64,000 nt of DNA from Pseudoduganella dura (GTDB lineage Bacteria > Pseudomonadota > Gammaproteobacteria > Burkholderiales > Burkholderiaceae_D), in the NCBI RefSeq assembly GCF_009727155.1, contig NZ_WNWM01000002.1:4340001-4404000 (forward strand), written 5' to 3'. Positions within the stretch are counted from its first letter, which is position 1, and each line of letters opens with the position of its first letter. The position numbers and the translations under genes were made by a program. Below the pieces are notes generated by a model. The model worked only from the letters and a program-made list of their open reading frames with translations, was not told the origin of the DNA and ran no database searches. Below are positions 46,227 through 54,838 of the stretch, one piece after another.

Positions 46227-47981
46227 TCAGAATTCTTCCCAGTCCGACTCGCTGCCGACGGTGACGGGCGCCTTGCGGGCCGGCGCCGGCGTGGCCGCGG
46301 GCCGGGACGCAGCCGGCAGCGCGGCGCGGGCGGCCGGCTTCACGGCCGGCTTCACGGCAGGTTTCACCGCGGGCCTTGCGGCAGGACGGGCGATCGCCGC
46401 GGCCGGTGCCGCGCCTTGCGCCAGCGTGAACGTGCCGACCAGTTCGGCCAGCCTGCGGGCCTGCTCCTGCATCGCTTCGGACGCGGCACTGGCCTGCTCC
46501 ACCAGCGCGGCGTTCTGCTGCGTCACTTCATCCATCTGCGTGATGGCGAGGTTGACCTGGTCGATGCCGCTGCTCTGCTCGCGGCTGGCGGCGGAGATTT
46601 CGCCCATGATGTCCGTCACGCGCTGCACGCTGCCGACCACCTCGTTCATCGTGGCGCCGGCCTGGTTCACCAGCTGCGTGCCGGTGCCGACCTTGGTCAC
46701 GGAATCGTCGATCAGCGCCTTGATTTCCTTGGCGGCCGTGGCGGAGCGGTGCGCCAGGTTGCGCACCTCGCCGGCCACCACGGCGAAGCCGCGGCCCTGT
46801 TCGCCGGCGCGGGCCGCTTCGACTGCCGCGTTCAACGCCAGGATGTTGGTCTGGAATGCAATGCCGTCGATGACGGAGATGATGTCCACGATCTTCTTCG
46901 CGGAGGCATCGATCGCGCCCATCGTGTCCACCACCTGCGCCACCACGGCACCACCCTGGGCGGCGACGGTGGAAGCGGAGGCGGCCATCGCGCTGGCCTG
47001 CTGCGCATTGTCGGCATTCTGGCGCACGGTCGACGTCAGTTCTTCCATCGACGACGCGGTTTCTTCCAGCGAGCTGGCCTGCTCCTCGGTGCGCGACGAC
47101 AGGTCCTGGTTGCCCGCCGAAACTTCGGCCGCGGCGGTGGCGATCGTGTCGGTGCCGGTGCGCACTTCGGTCACGATGGCGGCCAGCTTGTCGCGCATGC
47201 TGCGCATCGCGAACATCATGCTGGCGGTATCGCCGGCCTTCACGGGCACGTCCACTGTCAGGTCGCCGTCGGCGATGCGGGCGGCGATCGCCGCCGCTTC
47301 GTTCGGCTCGCCCCCCAGCTGTTTCAGCAGCGTGCGCGTGATGAAGATCGCGGCGGCAATGCCGCCAGCCAGCGCCACGGCAGCCAGAGTCAGCATCAGC
47401 GTGATGGCGCTGTGATACGCCGCCTTGGCCTCTTCGGCTTCCCCGGTGTTCAGTTGTCCTTCCAGGACGATGAGCTCGTCCAACGCACTGAGCCATGCCC
47501 GTTGCGCAGGCCGTACCTTGTTCATCAATGCGTCGGTTGCTTCCTCGGCCTTGTTGGCCAGCCCCAGCTTTTCCGCTTCCGCCATCAGCGGCATGGAGAG
47601 CTTCTCGTGTTCCGAGAGCTTCGCCGCCAGCGCTTTTTCCCTCGGATCCGTCGCCGGGTGCGCCAGGGTCTTGCCGAACATGGCCAGCTTGTCCGCGTAG
47701 ATGCTTTCCTGCTTGCGAATGCGCTCCGCTTCCGGGCGCATGGCGTTTTCGTCGCTCAGCAGCGCCAGGTTACGCAGGGCGATCATGCGGTCAGTAACGC
47801 TGTCGCGCATCGTGTTCAGCTGGGCGATCTGCACGTTGTTGACATCGGTGATCTTGCTGATGCGTTCCTGCATGCCGCGCATCTTCAGCAGGCCGGTGCC
47901 GACGATGACCATCAGCAGGACCAGGACCAATGCATAGCCCAGCGCCAGCCGGGTACCGACTTTCATATTCTTGAAGTTCAT
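46227..47981 (-). CDS. Methyl-accepting chemotaxis protein
   Basis: This 584-residue protein has an N-terminal membrane helix ([21 protein letters not shown]), a periplasmic four-helix-bundle ligand domain (about 35-190), a second helix ([19 protein letters not shown]), a HAMP domain and the long cytoplasmic signalling coil. The conserved hairpin tip appears in [21 protein letters not shown] and [19 protein letters not shown]. The C-terminus ends in DWEEF, matching the CheR/CheB-binding pentapeptide (NWETF type). The repeat block [14 protein letters not shown] in the tail links it to the body. The start at 47981 begins the first membrane helix. Being inside the glucan locus, a sugar ligand is possible. 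Confidence 0.92.
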   Translation of the reverse strand: MNFKNMKVGTRLALGYALVLVLLMVIVGTGLLKMRGMQERISKITDVNNVQIAQLNTMRDSVTDRMIALRNLALLSDENAMRPEAERIRKQESIYADKLAMFGKTLAHPATDPREKALAAKLSEHEKLSMPLMAEAEKLGLANKAEEATDALMNKVRPAQRAWLSALDELIVLEGQLNTGEAEEAKAAYHSAITLMLTLAAVALAGGIAAAIFITRTLLKQLGGEPNEAAAIAARIADGDLTVDVPVKAGDTASMMFAMRSMRDKLAAIVTEVRTGTDTIATAAAEVSAGNQDLSSRTEEQASSLEETASSMEELTSTVRQNADNAQQASAMAASASTVAAQGGAVVAQVVDTMGAIDASAKKIVDIISVIDGIAFQTNILALNAAVEAARAGEQGRGFAVVAGEVRNLAHRSATAAKEIKALIDDSVTKVGTGTQLVNQAGATMNEVVGSVQRVTDIMGEISAASREQSSGIDQVNLAITQMDEVTQQNAALVEQASAASEAMQEQARRLAELVGTFTLAQGAAPAAAIARPAARPAVKPAVKPAVKPAARAALPAASRPAATPAPARKAPVTVGSESDWEEF

Positions 47982-48216
47982 GTTGTTCCGTTCGGAGTTC
48001 GACGACCGCAGGATGGAGGGCGGTATTGATCCGGCAACGCAAGGGTGGGGCGATAACCGGACGGCACATCTTGTTAGTGCCGTCTGGCAATTATAGAGAA
48101 CTCTGCAAAGGGAATGAACGGGTTTGTTGCTTGTGTGCAGCAAAAAAACGAAATATTCCTTATCGTCGACCGATACGCCATCGCACCGATGGCATATCGG
48201 TCATGATCGGTGGCGA

Positions 48217-49809
48217 TCAGGCAATGTTCGGCTCGGCCCGGTAGTTGTCGACCATCCTGTAGCTGCGGGCATACCAGCCGAACAGCACCGCCGTCAGCAG
48301 CGCGAAGCCGGCAAAGAAGAACATCTGGAACGCGATCACCGACAGGCCGGTGTCGCCGATGTGGGCCAGCACCGCGTCGTTCTTCACGCTGGCGTTCACG
48401 ATCAGCACCCACAGGTTGCCGACCGTGACGGCCAGCGTCCAGAAGCTCATGATCGAACCCTTCATCGACGGCGGCGCCTGGCTGTAGGCGAATTCCAGGC
48501 CGGTAGCGGAAACCAGCACTTCGGCCATCGTCAGCAATGCGTACGGCAGCAGCTGCCACAGGATCGACATCGGCGTGCCCGCATCCATCGACACCTGGAT
48601 CCAGCCGATCACCAGCCACGACGCGGCGGAAAAGGCGATGCCCGCCGTCATCCGCCGCAGCGCCGTCGGCTCCACGCCGGCCTTGCGCAGCAAGGGGTAG
48701 ATCACCAGGTTGTTGAACGGGATCAGCAGCATCACCAGCGCCGGGTTCACCGCCTGCATCTGCGCCGGCAATACCTGGAACTGCCAGCCGAACAGGCTCA
48801 ATACCGGGCTGGTCATCGCGTTGGCCTGCACGATCCAGGTGGAGGCCTTCTGGTCGAACAGCGACCAGAACGGCGTGACGAGGGCGAACACGATGAGGAT
48901 GCGCAGCACGGCGCGAACGCCTTCCACCGCTTCGTCCGGATGATGGCCGCGTGCCCGCTCCAGCTGCAGCGCGGTGCCGATGCCGCCGAACGCCAGCAGC
49001 AGCACCAGCGCCGTGCAGGCGGCGATCACGAAGCCCCACGAGAACGACATCAGCAGCGCCGCCACGGCGCCGGCCGCACCGATGGCGGCCACCGCGAGGC
49101 CCGGCCTGCCATGGCCGGGCTTTTTCGCCAGCAGCGCGGTGCGCGCCACGCGCGTGAACGAATCGGGGCTCGGCGGCGCCGGCGGCACGTGCACGTATTT
49201 CCTGTTTCCCAGCCAAAAAATGAGGGTGGCCAGCGCCATCAGCAGGCCGGGTATGCCGAAGGCGACGGCCGGGCCGTAGTTCTTCAGGAACAGCGGCATC
49301 AGCAGCGATGCGAAGAACGAACCGAAGTTGATGATCCAGTAGAACGCGTCGTAGACGACTTTCGCGCGCTTCTTGTTGGTGTGGTCGAACTGGTCGCCGA
49401 CGAATGCGGCCACCAGCGGCTTGATGCCGCCGGCGCCCAGCGCGATCAGAAACAGGCCGAAATAAAAGCCCGTGAGATTGTCCTCGAAGACGGCCAGGCA
49501 GGCGTGGCCGGCCACATAGACGAGGCTGAGCCAGAAGATCGTGTTGTATTTGCCGAAGAAGCGGTCGGCCAGGAAGCCGCCCAGCAGCGGGAAGAAATAC
49601 ACCCCGATGACGAAGGTATGGAACACGTGCTTGGCTTCGCCCGTGCGGTCTTCCAGGGGCACGAACAGCAGCAGGGTACTGATCAGGAACGGCGTCAGGA
49701 TGTTGCGCATGCCATAGAAGGAAAAGCGTTCGGCCCCTTCGTTGGCGATGATGTACGGTATCTGGCGCGGCAGCGGACCGTAGCCCGCTTCGTGGGTGGC
49801 GTTTGCCAT
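48217..49809 (-). CDS. POT-family proton-coupled peptide transporter
   Basis: This 530-residue protein has about 12-14 membrane helices. It has the signature motifs of the proton-dependent oligopeptide transporter family: ERFSFYGMRNIL (ExxER-type) in helix 1, GGFLADRFFGKYNTIF after helix 2 and GAGGIKPLVAAFVGDQF in helix 4. Such proteins import di- and tripeptides with protons. The ATG at 49809 was chosen because it starts the first conserved segment and has GGATATCC just upstream; a longer frame runs into the promoter region. It is divergent from the alpha-glucosidase gene and may share its palindromic operators. Confidence 0.85.
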   Translation of the reverse strand: MANATHEAGYGPLPRQIPYIIANEGAERFSFYGMRNILTPFLISTLLLFVPLEDRTGEAKHVFHTFVIGVYFFPLLGGFLADRFFGKYNTIFWLSLVYVAGHACLAVFEDNLTGFYFGLFLIALGAGGIKPLVAAFVGDQFDHTNKKRAKVVYDAFYWIINFGSFFASLLMPLFLKNYGPAVAFGIPGLLMALATLIFWLGNRKYVHVPPAPPSPDSFTRVARTALLAKKPGHGRPGLAVAAIGAAGAVAALLMSFSWGFVIAACTALVLLLAFGGIGTALQLERARGHHPDEAVEGVRAVLRILIVFALVTPFWSLFDQKASTWIVQANAMTSPVLSLFGWQFQVLPAQMQAVNPALVMLLIPFNNLVIYPLLRKAGVEPTALRRMTAGIAFSAASWLVIGWIQVSMDAGTPMSILWQLLPYALLTMAEVLVSATGLEFAYSQAPPSMKGSIMSFWTLAVTVGNLWVLIVNASVKNDAVLAHIGDTGLSVIAFQMFFFAGFALLTAVLFGWYARSYRMVDNYRAEPNIA

Positions 49810-49913
49810 GGATATCCTTCTCGAATTGTGGATGGACGCGATGCTATGCCGAACACGGTTGGGCTGGCAATGGCCCGAACCCGGCCATTTCGAACGTTCT
49901 CTATTGATTTCGT

Positions 49914-49926
49914 GTAGTTTGACTAC
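49914..49926. promoter_or_regulatory. GTAGT-N3-ACTAC operator candidate, site 4
   Basis: GTAGTTTGACTAC is a perfect five-base-arm palindrome with centre TTG, in the gap between the POT and alpha-glucosidase genes. Confidence 0.6.
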
Positions 49927-49982
49927 GTTTTTGGAAGCGCGATATTGCGCGATTCTATCGTAACTAATTGATTTATATGGTT

Positions 49983-49995
49983 GTGGTGTAACTAC
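49983..49995. promoter_or_regulatory. GTAGT-N3-ACTAC operator candidate, site 5
   Basis: GTGGTGTAACTAC has one mismatch to the palindrome and lies 69 bp after site 4, 82 bp before the alpha-glucosidase start. Confidence 0.45.
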
Positions 49996-50076
49996 GTCGC
50001 AAGCGCAATCCGTTGAACTATTCATACGGTTGATGTATATTCTCTACAATACCCACCACCTTTTTTGGAATCCCCC

Positions 50077-51708
50077 ATGAGCCAGCCTACGTTCAAGTCC
50101 ACGTCGCCGACCTGGTGGCAGGAAGCCATCATCTACCAGGTGTACCCGCGCAGCTACCTCGACACGAACGGCGACGGCGTGGGCGACCTGAACGGCATCA
50201 CCGACCGCCTCGACTACATCGCGAAACTGGGCGTGGATATCGTCTGGATCTCCCCGTTCTTCAAGTCGCCGATGAAGGATTTCGGCTACGACATCGCCGA
50301 CTATTGCGATGTCGATCCGCTGTTCGGCACGCTGGCGGACTTCGACCGGCTGATCGCCAGGGCGCATTCGCTCGGCGTCAGGATCATGATCGACCAGGTG
50401 ATGAGCCACTGCGCTGAACAGCACCCGTGGTTCGTGGAAAGCCGCAGCAGCCGCGACAATCCGAAGGCCGACTGGTTCGTGTGGTCCGACCCGCTGCCGG
50501 ACGGTAATCCGCCAAACAACTGGCTGTCCGTGTTCGGCGGCTCGGCGTGGCAATGGGATGCGCGGCGCAAGCAGTACTACATGCACAATTTCCTCACCAG
50601 CCAGCCGGACCTGAACTTCCACAATCCGGAGGTGCAGGGGGCGATGCTGGACAGCCTGCGCTTCTGGCTGCAGCGCGGCGTGGATGGCGTGCGGCTCGAT
50701 GCCGTGACGTTCCACTTCCATGACAGGGAACTGCGCAGCAATCCGCCCGCCACGGTGCGCGACACGGCCACCGTCACGGATGTGAATCCCTACGGCATGC
50801 AGGCGCACGTGTACGACAAGTGCCGCCCCGAGAACGTGCCGTTCCTGCAGCGCGTGCGCCGGGTGCTGGACGAGTTCGGCGCCGTGTCGATCGGCGAAGT
50901 GGGCGCGGACGACGCGCTGGCGTTCATGGCCGAATACACGGCAGGCGGCGACAAGCTGCACATGGCCTACAGCTTCAACCTGCTGACGGAAGACCACTCG
51001 GCGCGCCACATCCGCACGCAGGTGGAGGACTTCAAGCGGCGCGTCAAGGATGGCTGGGCTTCCTGGTCGGTGGGCAACCACGACGTGCCGCGCGTCGCCA
51101 CCCGCTGGGGTGCCGGGAAGGACCCGGCAGCTTTCGGCAAGCTGGCGCTGGCGATGCAATTGTCGCTGAAGGGCACGCCGTGCCTGTACCAGGGCGACGA
51201 GCTGGCCTTCACGGAGGCGGACGTGCCGTATGAACTGATCCAGGACCCGTACGGCATCACGTTCTGGCCCGAGTTCAAGGGCCGCGACGGCTGCCGCACG
51301 CCGATCGCCTGGACCGATGGCGACCAGGGCGGCTTCACGAGCGGCAAGCCTTGGCTGCCGGTCGCGCCCGAGCACATCGCGGTGGCCGCTTCGGTGCAGG
51401 AAGCGGATACGCAGTCGCCGTTGAACTTCGCGCGCCGGCTGATCGCATGGCGCCGCACGATGCCGCAGCTCACGCGCGGCGACATCGAGTTCCTCGACGC
51501 GCCGGAACCGGTGCTGGCGTTCCGGCGCACGCTTGCCGGCGAGCGTTCCGTCCTGTGCGTGTTCAACCTGGGCGCGGACGGCGTGACGTTCACGCTGCCG
51601 CAGGCACGGGGCGCGCAGAAGCTCGAACAGCCAGGGCTGCCGGGCGAGATCGCCGATGGTGTCGTGACGCTGCCGGCGTCCGGCGGCTGGTTCGGCTACG
51701 AAGCGTGA
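50077..51708 (+). CDS. Alpha-glucosidase (GH13 oligo-1,6/alpha-1,4-glucosidase type), cytosolic
   Basis: This 543-residue protein lacks a signal peptide and has the GH13 landmarks of bacterial alpha-glucosidases: WWQEAIIYQVYPRSYLD, GDGVGDLNGI, VDIVWISPFFKSPM, GVRLDAVTF (nucleophile Asp about 208), SIGEVGADD (acid/base Glu about 273) and VGNHDVPR (Asp about 334). The ATG at 50077 is preferred over an upstream TTG. It converts maltose or maltotriose to glucose in the cytosol, feeding the glucokinase gene just downstream. Two palindromes precede it, and a terminator follows at 51770. Confidence 0.92.
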   Translation: MSQPTFKSTSPTWWQEAIIYQVYPRSYLDTNGDGVGDLNGITDRLDYIAKLGVDIVWISPFFKSPMKDFGYDIADYCDVDPLFGTLADFDRLIARAHSLGVRIMIDQVMSHCAEQHPWFVESRSSRDNPKADWFVWSDPLPDGNPPNNWLSVFGGSAWQWDARRKQYYMHNFLTSQPDLNFHNPEVQGAMLDSLRFWLQRGVDGVRLDAVTFHFHDRELRSNPPATVRDTATVTDVNPYGMQAHVYDKCRPENVPFLQRVRRVLDEFGAVSIGEVGADDALAFMAEYTAGGDKLHMAYSFNLLTEDHSARHIRTQVEDFKRRVKDGWASWSVGNHDVPRVATRWGAGKDPAAFGKLALAMQLSLKGTPCLYQGDELAFTEADVPYELIQDPYGITFWPEFKGRDGCRTPIAWTDGDQGGFTSGKPWLPVAPEHIAVAASVQEADTQSPLNFARRLIAWRRTMPQLTRGDIEFLDAPEPVLAFRRTLAGERSVLCVFNLGADGVTFTLPQARGAQKLEQPGLPGEIADGVVTLPASGGWFGYEA

Positions 51709-51769
51709 AGCCTGGCTGCATGACATCGGCCAGGTGACAGCGGCTGCATGCAGGATCGGCTGCCCCGGG

Positions 51770-51798
51770 ACGGGCGCGCTTTTTCGGCGCGCCCGTTT
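51770..51798 (+). terminator. Rho-independent terminator after the alpha-glucosidase gene
   Basis: ACGGGCGCGC pairs with GCGCGCCCGT across TTTTTCG and is followed by TTT. It indicates that glk-rpiR has its own promoter, perhaps with the TATGCT at 51802. Confidence 0.75.
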
Positions 51799-51863
51799 CG
51801 GGTATGCTGCGACCTCGCCCGCGTGAGCGAAGCAACAAGTATAAAGAGCGTAAAGAGAGCGAG

Positions 51864-53732
51864 ATGAGACAAGTGGAAGTGGAACATAAACTGGGGCGTG
51901 CCGCGTTTGCCGATGGCCCGCGGCTGCTGGCCGACATCGGCGCGACGCACGCGCGCTTCGCGCTGCAGACGGCGCCCGGCGAATACCAGGCGGTGCGGGT
52001 ACTGCAATGCGACGACTATCCCGGCATCGTTCCGCTGCTGCGCACCTATCTCGCCGACCATCCCGGCATCAACCTGAATCACGGCGCGCTGGCGCTGGCG
52101 AACCCGGTGCATGGCGACTACATCCGCATGACGAACCGCGACTGGCAGTTCTCCACGGATGAAGTGCGCCGCGAACTGGGCTTGCACACGCTGCTGGTGG
52201 TGAACGATTTCACGGCGCTGGCGATGGCGATCCCCGGCCTGAAGCCCACCGACCTGATGCAGGTGGGCGGCGGCGCCCCGGCGGCGAACTCCGTCATCGG
52301 CGTGCTCGGTCCGGGAACGGGCCTGGGCTGCTCGGGCGTGATTCCCACCGTCGACGGCTTCGTCACGCTCGGTTCCGAAGGGGGCCACAACAATTTCGCG
52401 CCGGCCGACGAGCGCGAATACGCGATCCTGCAATACGCGTGGCAGACCTGGTCGCACGTGTCGAACGAGCGTCTCATTTCCGGCCCCGGCATGGAAATCA
52501 TCTACCGCGCCATCGCGCGGCGCAACGGCCGGCAGGTGCGTGACCTCACGTCGCAGCAGATCATCTCCGGCGCATTGAAGGACCGGGATGCGCTGTGCAT
52601 CGAAGTGCTCGAATGCTTCAGCGCGATGCTGGGCGGCGCGGCCGCCAACCTGGCCGTCACGCTCGGTTCGTTCGGCGGCATCTTCATCGGCGGCGGCATC
52701 GTGCCGCGGATGGGCGAGTGGTTCCGCGATTCGCCGTTCCGCGCCCGCTTCGAAGCCAAGGGCCGCTTCTCGTCGTACCTGGCCGAGATTCCCACCTACG
52801 TGATCACCACGCCGAACCCGGCGTTCTATGGCGTGGCCACGATCCTTTCGGAACACCTGCGCGGCCGCAGCGGCGCGAACACGCTGATGGAGCGCGTGCA
52901 GACGCTGCTGCGCGAGCTGACGCCGGCCGAGCAGCGCGTGGCGCAGCTGGTGCTGGAACAGCCGCGCCTCGTGCTGAACGAGCCGATCGCCGATATCGCG
53001 CGGATGGCCGAGGTCTCGCAGCCGACCGTGATCCGTTTCTGCCGTTCGCTGGGCTTCACGGGGCTGGCCGACTTCAAGCTGAAATTCGCCAGCAGCCTGA
53101 CGGGCGCGATCCCCGTGCGCCACAGCCAGGTGCGCAACAGCGACAGCACGCACGACCTGTCGGCGAAGGTGGTCGACAACACGGTATCGGCGATCCTGAA
53201 ATTCCGCGACCAGCTCGACGTGCGCGCGCTGGACCGCGCCATCGCGCTGGTGGCCAAGGCCAAGAAGGTGGAGTTCTACGCGATGGGCAATTCGCGCGTG
53301 GTGGGGCTGGACGGGCAGCACAAGTTCTTCCGCTTCCGCATCCCCACCGCATCGTACGGCGACTCGCACCTGCTGTCGCTGGCGGCCGAGCTGCTGCAGC
53401 CGGGCGACGTGGTCATCGCCATTTCCAATTCGGGCCGCCTGCCGGAACTGCTGGCCGCTGTGGACACGGCGCGCGCCTGCGGAGCCGATGTCATCGCGAT
53501 CACCACCAGCCAGTCGCCGCTGGCCAAGAAGGCCAGCGTGTGCCTGGCGGTGGACCACAGCGAGGACAGCACCACGTTCCTGTCGATGATCTCGCGCATC
53601 CTGCAACTGCTGCTGATCGACATCCTGACGGTGGGCATCTCGCTGGACGAGCAGAACAAGGCGCTCGTACTGGAAGGGAAGGGCACGGCGGGCGGCGGTT
53701 CGCGGCTGCTGATTTCCCATCTCGACAGCTGA
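51864..53732 (+). CDS. glk: Glucokinase-RpiR regulator fusion
   Basis: The 622-residue protein joins a glucokinase and an RpiR-type regulator. Residues about 20-335 match Glk: LLADIGATHARFAL (phosphate loop), VLGPGTGLGCSGV, TLGSEGGHNNFAP and LGGAAANLAVTLGSFGG. Residues about 345-430 are the RpiR helix-turn-helix (IADIARMAEVSQPTVIRFCR). Residues about 460-600 are a sugar-phosphate-binding SIS domain (VVIAISNSGRLPELL). The same fusion is annotated in Burkholderia as bifunctional Glk. It phosphorylates glucose and may sense glucose 6-phosphate or KDPG-like metabolites to control sugar genes. A strong ribosome-binding site precedes the ATG, and a terminator follows at 53779. Confidence 0.93.
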   Translation: MRQVEVEHKLGRAAFADGPRLLADIGATHARFALQTAPGEYQAVRVLQCDDYPGIVPLLRTYLADHPGINLNHGALALANPVHGDYIRMTNRDWQFSTDEVRRELGLHTLLVVNDFTALAMAIPGLKPTDLMQVGGGAPAANSVIGVLGPGTGLGCSGVIPTVDGFVTLGSEGGHNNFAPADEREYAILQYAWQTWSHVSNERLISGPGMEIIYRAIARRNGRQVRDLTSQQIISGALKDRDALCIEVLECFSAMLGGAAANLAVTLGSFGGIFIGGGIVPRMGEWFRDSPFRARFEAKGRFSSYLAEIPTYVITTPNPAFYGVATILSEHLRGRSGANTLMERVQTLLRELTPAEQRVAQLVLEQPRLVLNEPIADIARMAEVSQPTVIRFCRSLGFTGLADFKLKFASSLTGAIPVRHSQVRNSDSTHDLSAKVVDNTVSAILKFRDQLDVRALDRAIALVAKAKKVEFYAMGNSRVVGLDGQHKFFRFRIPTASYGDSHLLSLAAELLQPGDVVIAISNSGRLPELLAAVDTARACGADVIAITTSQSPLAKKASVCLAVDHSEDSTTFLSMISRILQLLLIDILTVGISLDEQNKALVLEGKGTAGGGSRLLISHLDS

Positions 53733-53778
53733 GCCGGATGGTCAGGATCGATTGCGGATCCTGCGTCGTGGATGAAAA

Positions 53779-53816
53779 AAACGCCGGGCCGCTTGCGCGC
53801 CCCGGCGTTTTCTTTT
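53779..53816. terminator. Bidirectional terminator between glk and the small-protein gene
   Basis: AACGCCGGG and CCCGGCGTT pair around a GC-rich loop. An A run precedes and TTTTCTTTT follows, so it can stop transcription from both sides. Confidence 0.85.
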
Positions 53817-53829
53817 ACGCCCACCGTTC

Positions 53830-53934
53830 TCAGTAGGGGCGGCGCGGTGGCTGCACCGGCGCGCGGTTGAGCATCCGCGCCTGCACCTTCTTCCAGATAA
53901 AGCCGGCGATCGCCATGAAAATCATCTTGCGCAT
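53830..53934 (-). CDS. Small basic membrane-associated protein, 34 residues
   Basis: This short gene starts at an ATG with a strong AGGAGG site five bases upstream and ends at TGA before the shared terminator. The peptide has a hydrophobic segment (MIFMAIAGFIWKKV) followed by a basic tail (QARMLNRAPVQPPRRPY). The family is not recognised. The ribosome-binding site and terminator argue that it is real and not chance. Confidence 0.6.
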   Translation of the reverse strand: MRKMIFMAIAGFIWKKVQARMLNRAPVQPPRRPY

Positions 53935-54061
53935 ACGTCCTCCTGTCAGATTGGAATGATTTCTCCTCGGCAATGACGCTGCCTGCCGTGGCAATGAGCC
54001 AACGATACCTGAAACGCTCGGGGGAAGGCGCCGCACAGGTAGCCATGGTTAATGATGGGCT

Positions 54062-54096
54062 CATGTCACTTTGGTGCCAGGCACCAAAGTGACATG
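54062..54096. repeat. REP-like palindrome, copy 3 (perfect)
   Basis: CATGTCACTTTGGTGCC and its exact inverse flank a single A. It belongs to the REP family next to the RAYT gene at the left end of the window. Confidence 0.85.
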
Positions 54097-54102
54097 GATC
54101 AG

Positions 54103-54141
54103 CCCGTGTCACATCGGTGCCTGGCACCAAAGTGACACGGG
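54103..54141. repeat. REP-like palindrome, copy 4
   Basis: CCCGTGTCAC and GTGACACGGG are the outer arms around GGTGCCTGGCACC. The tail CTCGGCCGT is shared with copies 1 and 2. Copies 3 and 4 form a closely spaced pair. Confidence 0.85.
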
Positions 54142-54181
54142 CTCGGCCGTAAAAATTTGCTTGCATCGTTACGTAAAAGGT

Positions 54182-54212
54182 TTAAGATATATCTTATTGA
54201 GATATATCTTAA
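54182..54212 (+). promoter_or_regulatory. Perfect palindromic operator of the PadR-type regulator gene
   Basis: TTAAGATATATCT and AGATATATCTTAA are perfect 13-base arms with a TATTG spacer. The right arm runs into the AAGGAG ribosome-binding site at 54211-54216, so protein bound here would block translation or transcription of the gene, consistent with autoregulation. Confidence 0.75.
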
Positions 54213-54222
54213 GGAGTTTCAC

Positions 54223-54774
54223 ATGTTCCACAAGTTTCCACACCATGGTCCCCGCATGCACGAACATCATCATCACCGCGGCGGTCACGGCGGCCCGCAT
54301 GGCGGCGGACCGGGCGGCGGCCGTGCGGCGCGCATGTTCGATGCGGGCGCGATGCGCTATGTCGTGCTGCAGCTGATCGCGGAAAAGCCGCGCCACGGCT
54401 ATGAAATCATCAAGGAGCTCGAAGGCCGGATCGGCGGCGGTTATGCGCCGAGTCCCGGGGCGATCTACCCGCTGATGGCGATGTTGTACGACATGGGCCA
54501 CGTGTCGATCAGCACCGAAGGTAACAAGAAGCTGCATGCGATCACGCCGGAAGGGCAGGCGTTCCTGGACGAGAACCGCCAGATGGTCGATGCGCTGATG
54601 GCGAAGCTGTCCGAGCCCGGTTCCGCCACGCGCGACAGCCTGCGCTCGGTGATGCACGAGCTGAAAGCCATCGTGATCGAAAAGGGCCGCGACCCGGCCG
54701 CGCCGCCGGCGCGCGCCGAGCAGATCGCGGCGGTCCTGCGCCGCGCCGCCGAAGAGATCCGCCAGCTGGCGTAA
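54223..54774 (+). CDS. PadR-family regulator, YqjI-like, metal-responsive candidate
   Basis: This 183-residue protein has a His/Gly-rich N-terminus (HEHHHHRGGHGGPHGGG) followed by a PadR winged helix: MRYVVLQLIAEKPRHGYEIIKEL, GYAPSPGAIYPLMAML and KKLHAITPEGQAFLDENRQM. The architecture matches E. coli YqjI, a nickel/iron-responsive repressor of the yqjH reductase gene. The ATG at 54223 is preferred because AAGGAG lies nine bases upstream; a longer frame would run through the operator. The neighbouring MFS exporter may be its target. The His-rich tail supports metal sensing, but the metal is unknown. Confidence 0.85.
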   Translation: MFHKFPHHGPRMHEHHHHRGGHGGPHGGGPGGGRAARMFDAGAMRYVVLQLIAEKPRHGYEIIKELEGRIGGGYAPSPGAIYPLMAMLYDMGHVSISTEGNKKLHAITPEGQAFLDENRQMVDALMAKLSEPGSATRDSLRSVMHELKAIVIEKGRDPAAPPARAEQIAAVLRRAAEEIRQLA

Positions 54775-54787
54775 TGCCATCGGTTCC

Positions 54788-54818
54788 GGCGCAAGCGGGC
54801 TGCCGGCCCGCTTGCGCC
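54788..54818 (+). terminator. Strong hairpin between the PadR regulator and MFS genes
   Basis: GGCGCAAGCGGGC pairs perfectly with GCCCGCTTGCGCC around TGCCG. No T run follows, so it may be an RNA-stabilising or attenuating element and not a standard terminator. Confidence 0.5.
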
Positions 54819-54838
54819 CATCACAAGAAGAAGAGCTC

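Noticed and set aside
54788-54818. Standard Rho-independent terminator after the PadR-type gene
   Set aside because: The stem is perfect but no T run follows, so it is listed only as a strong hairpin.
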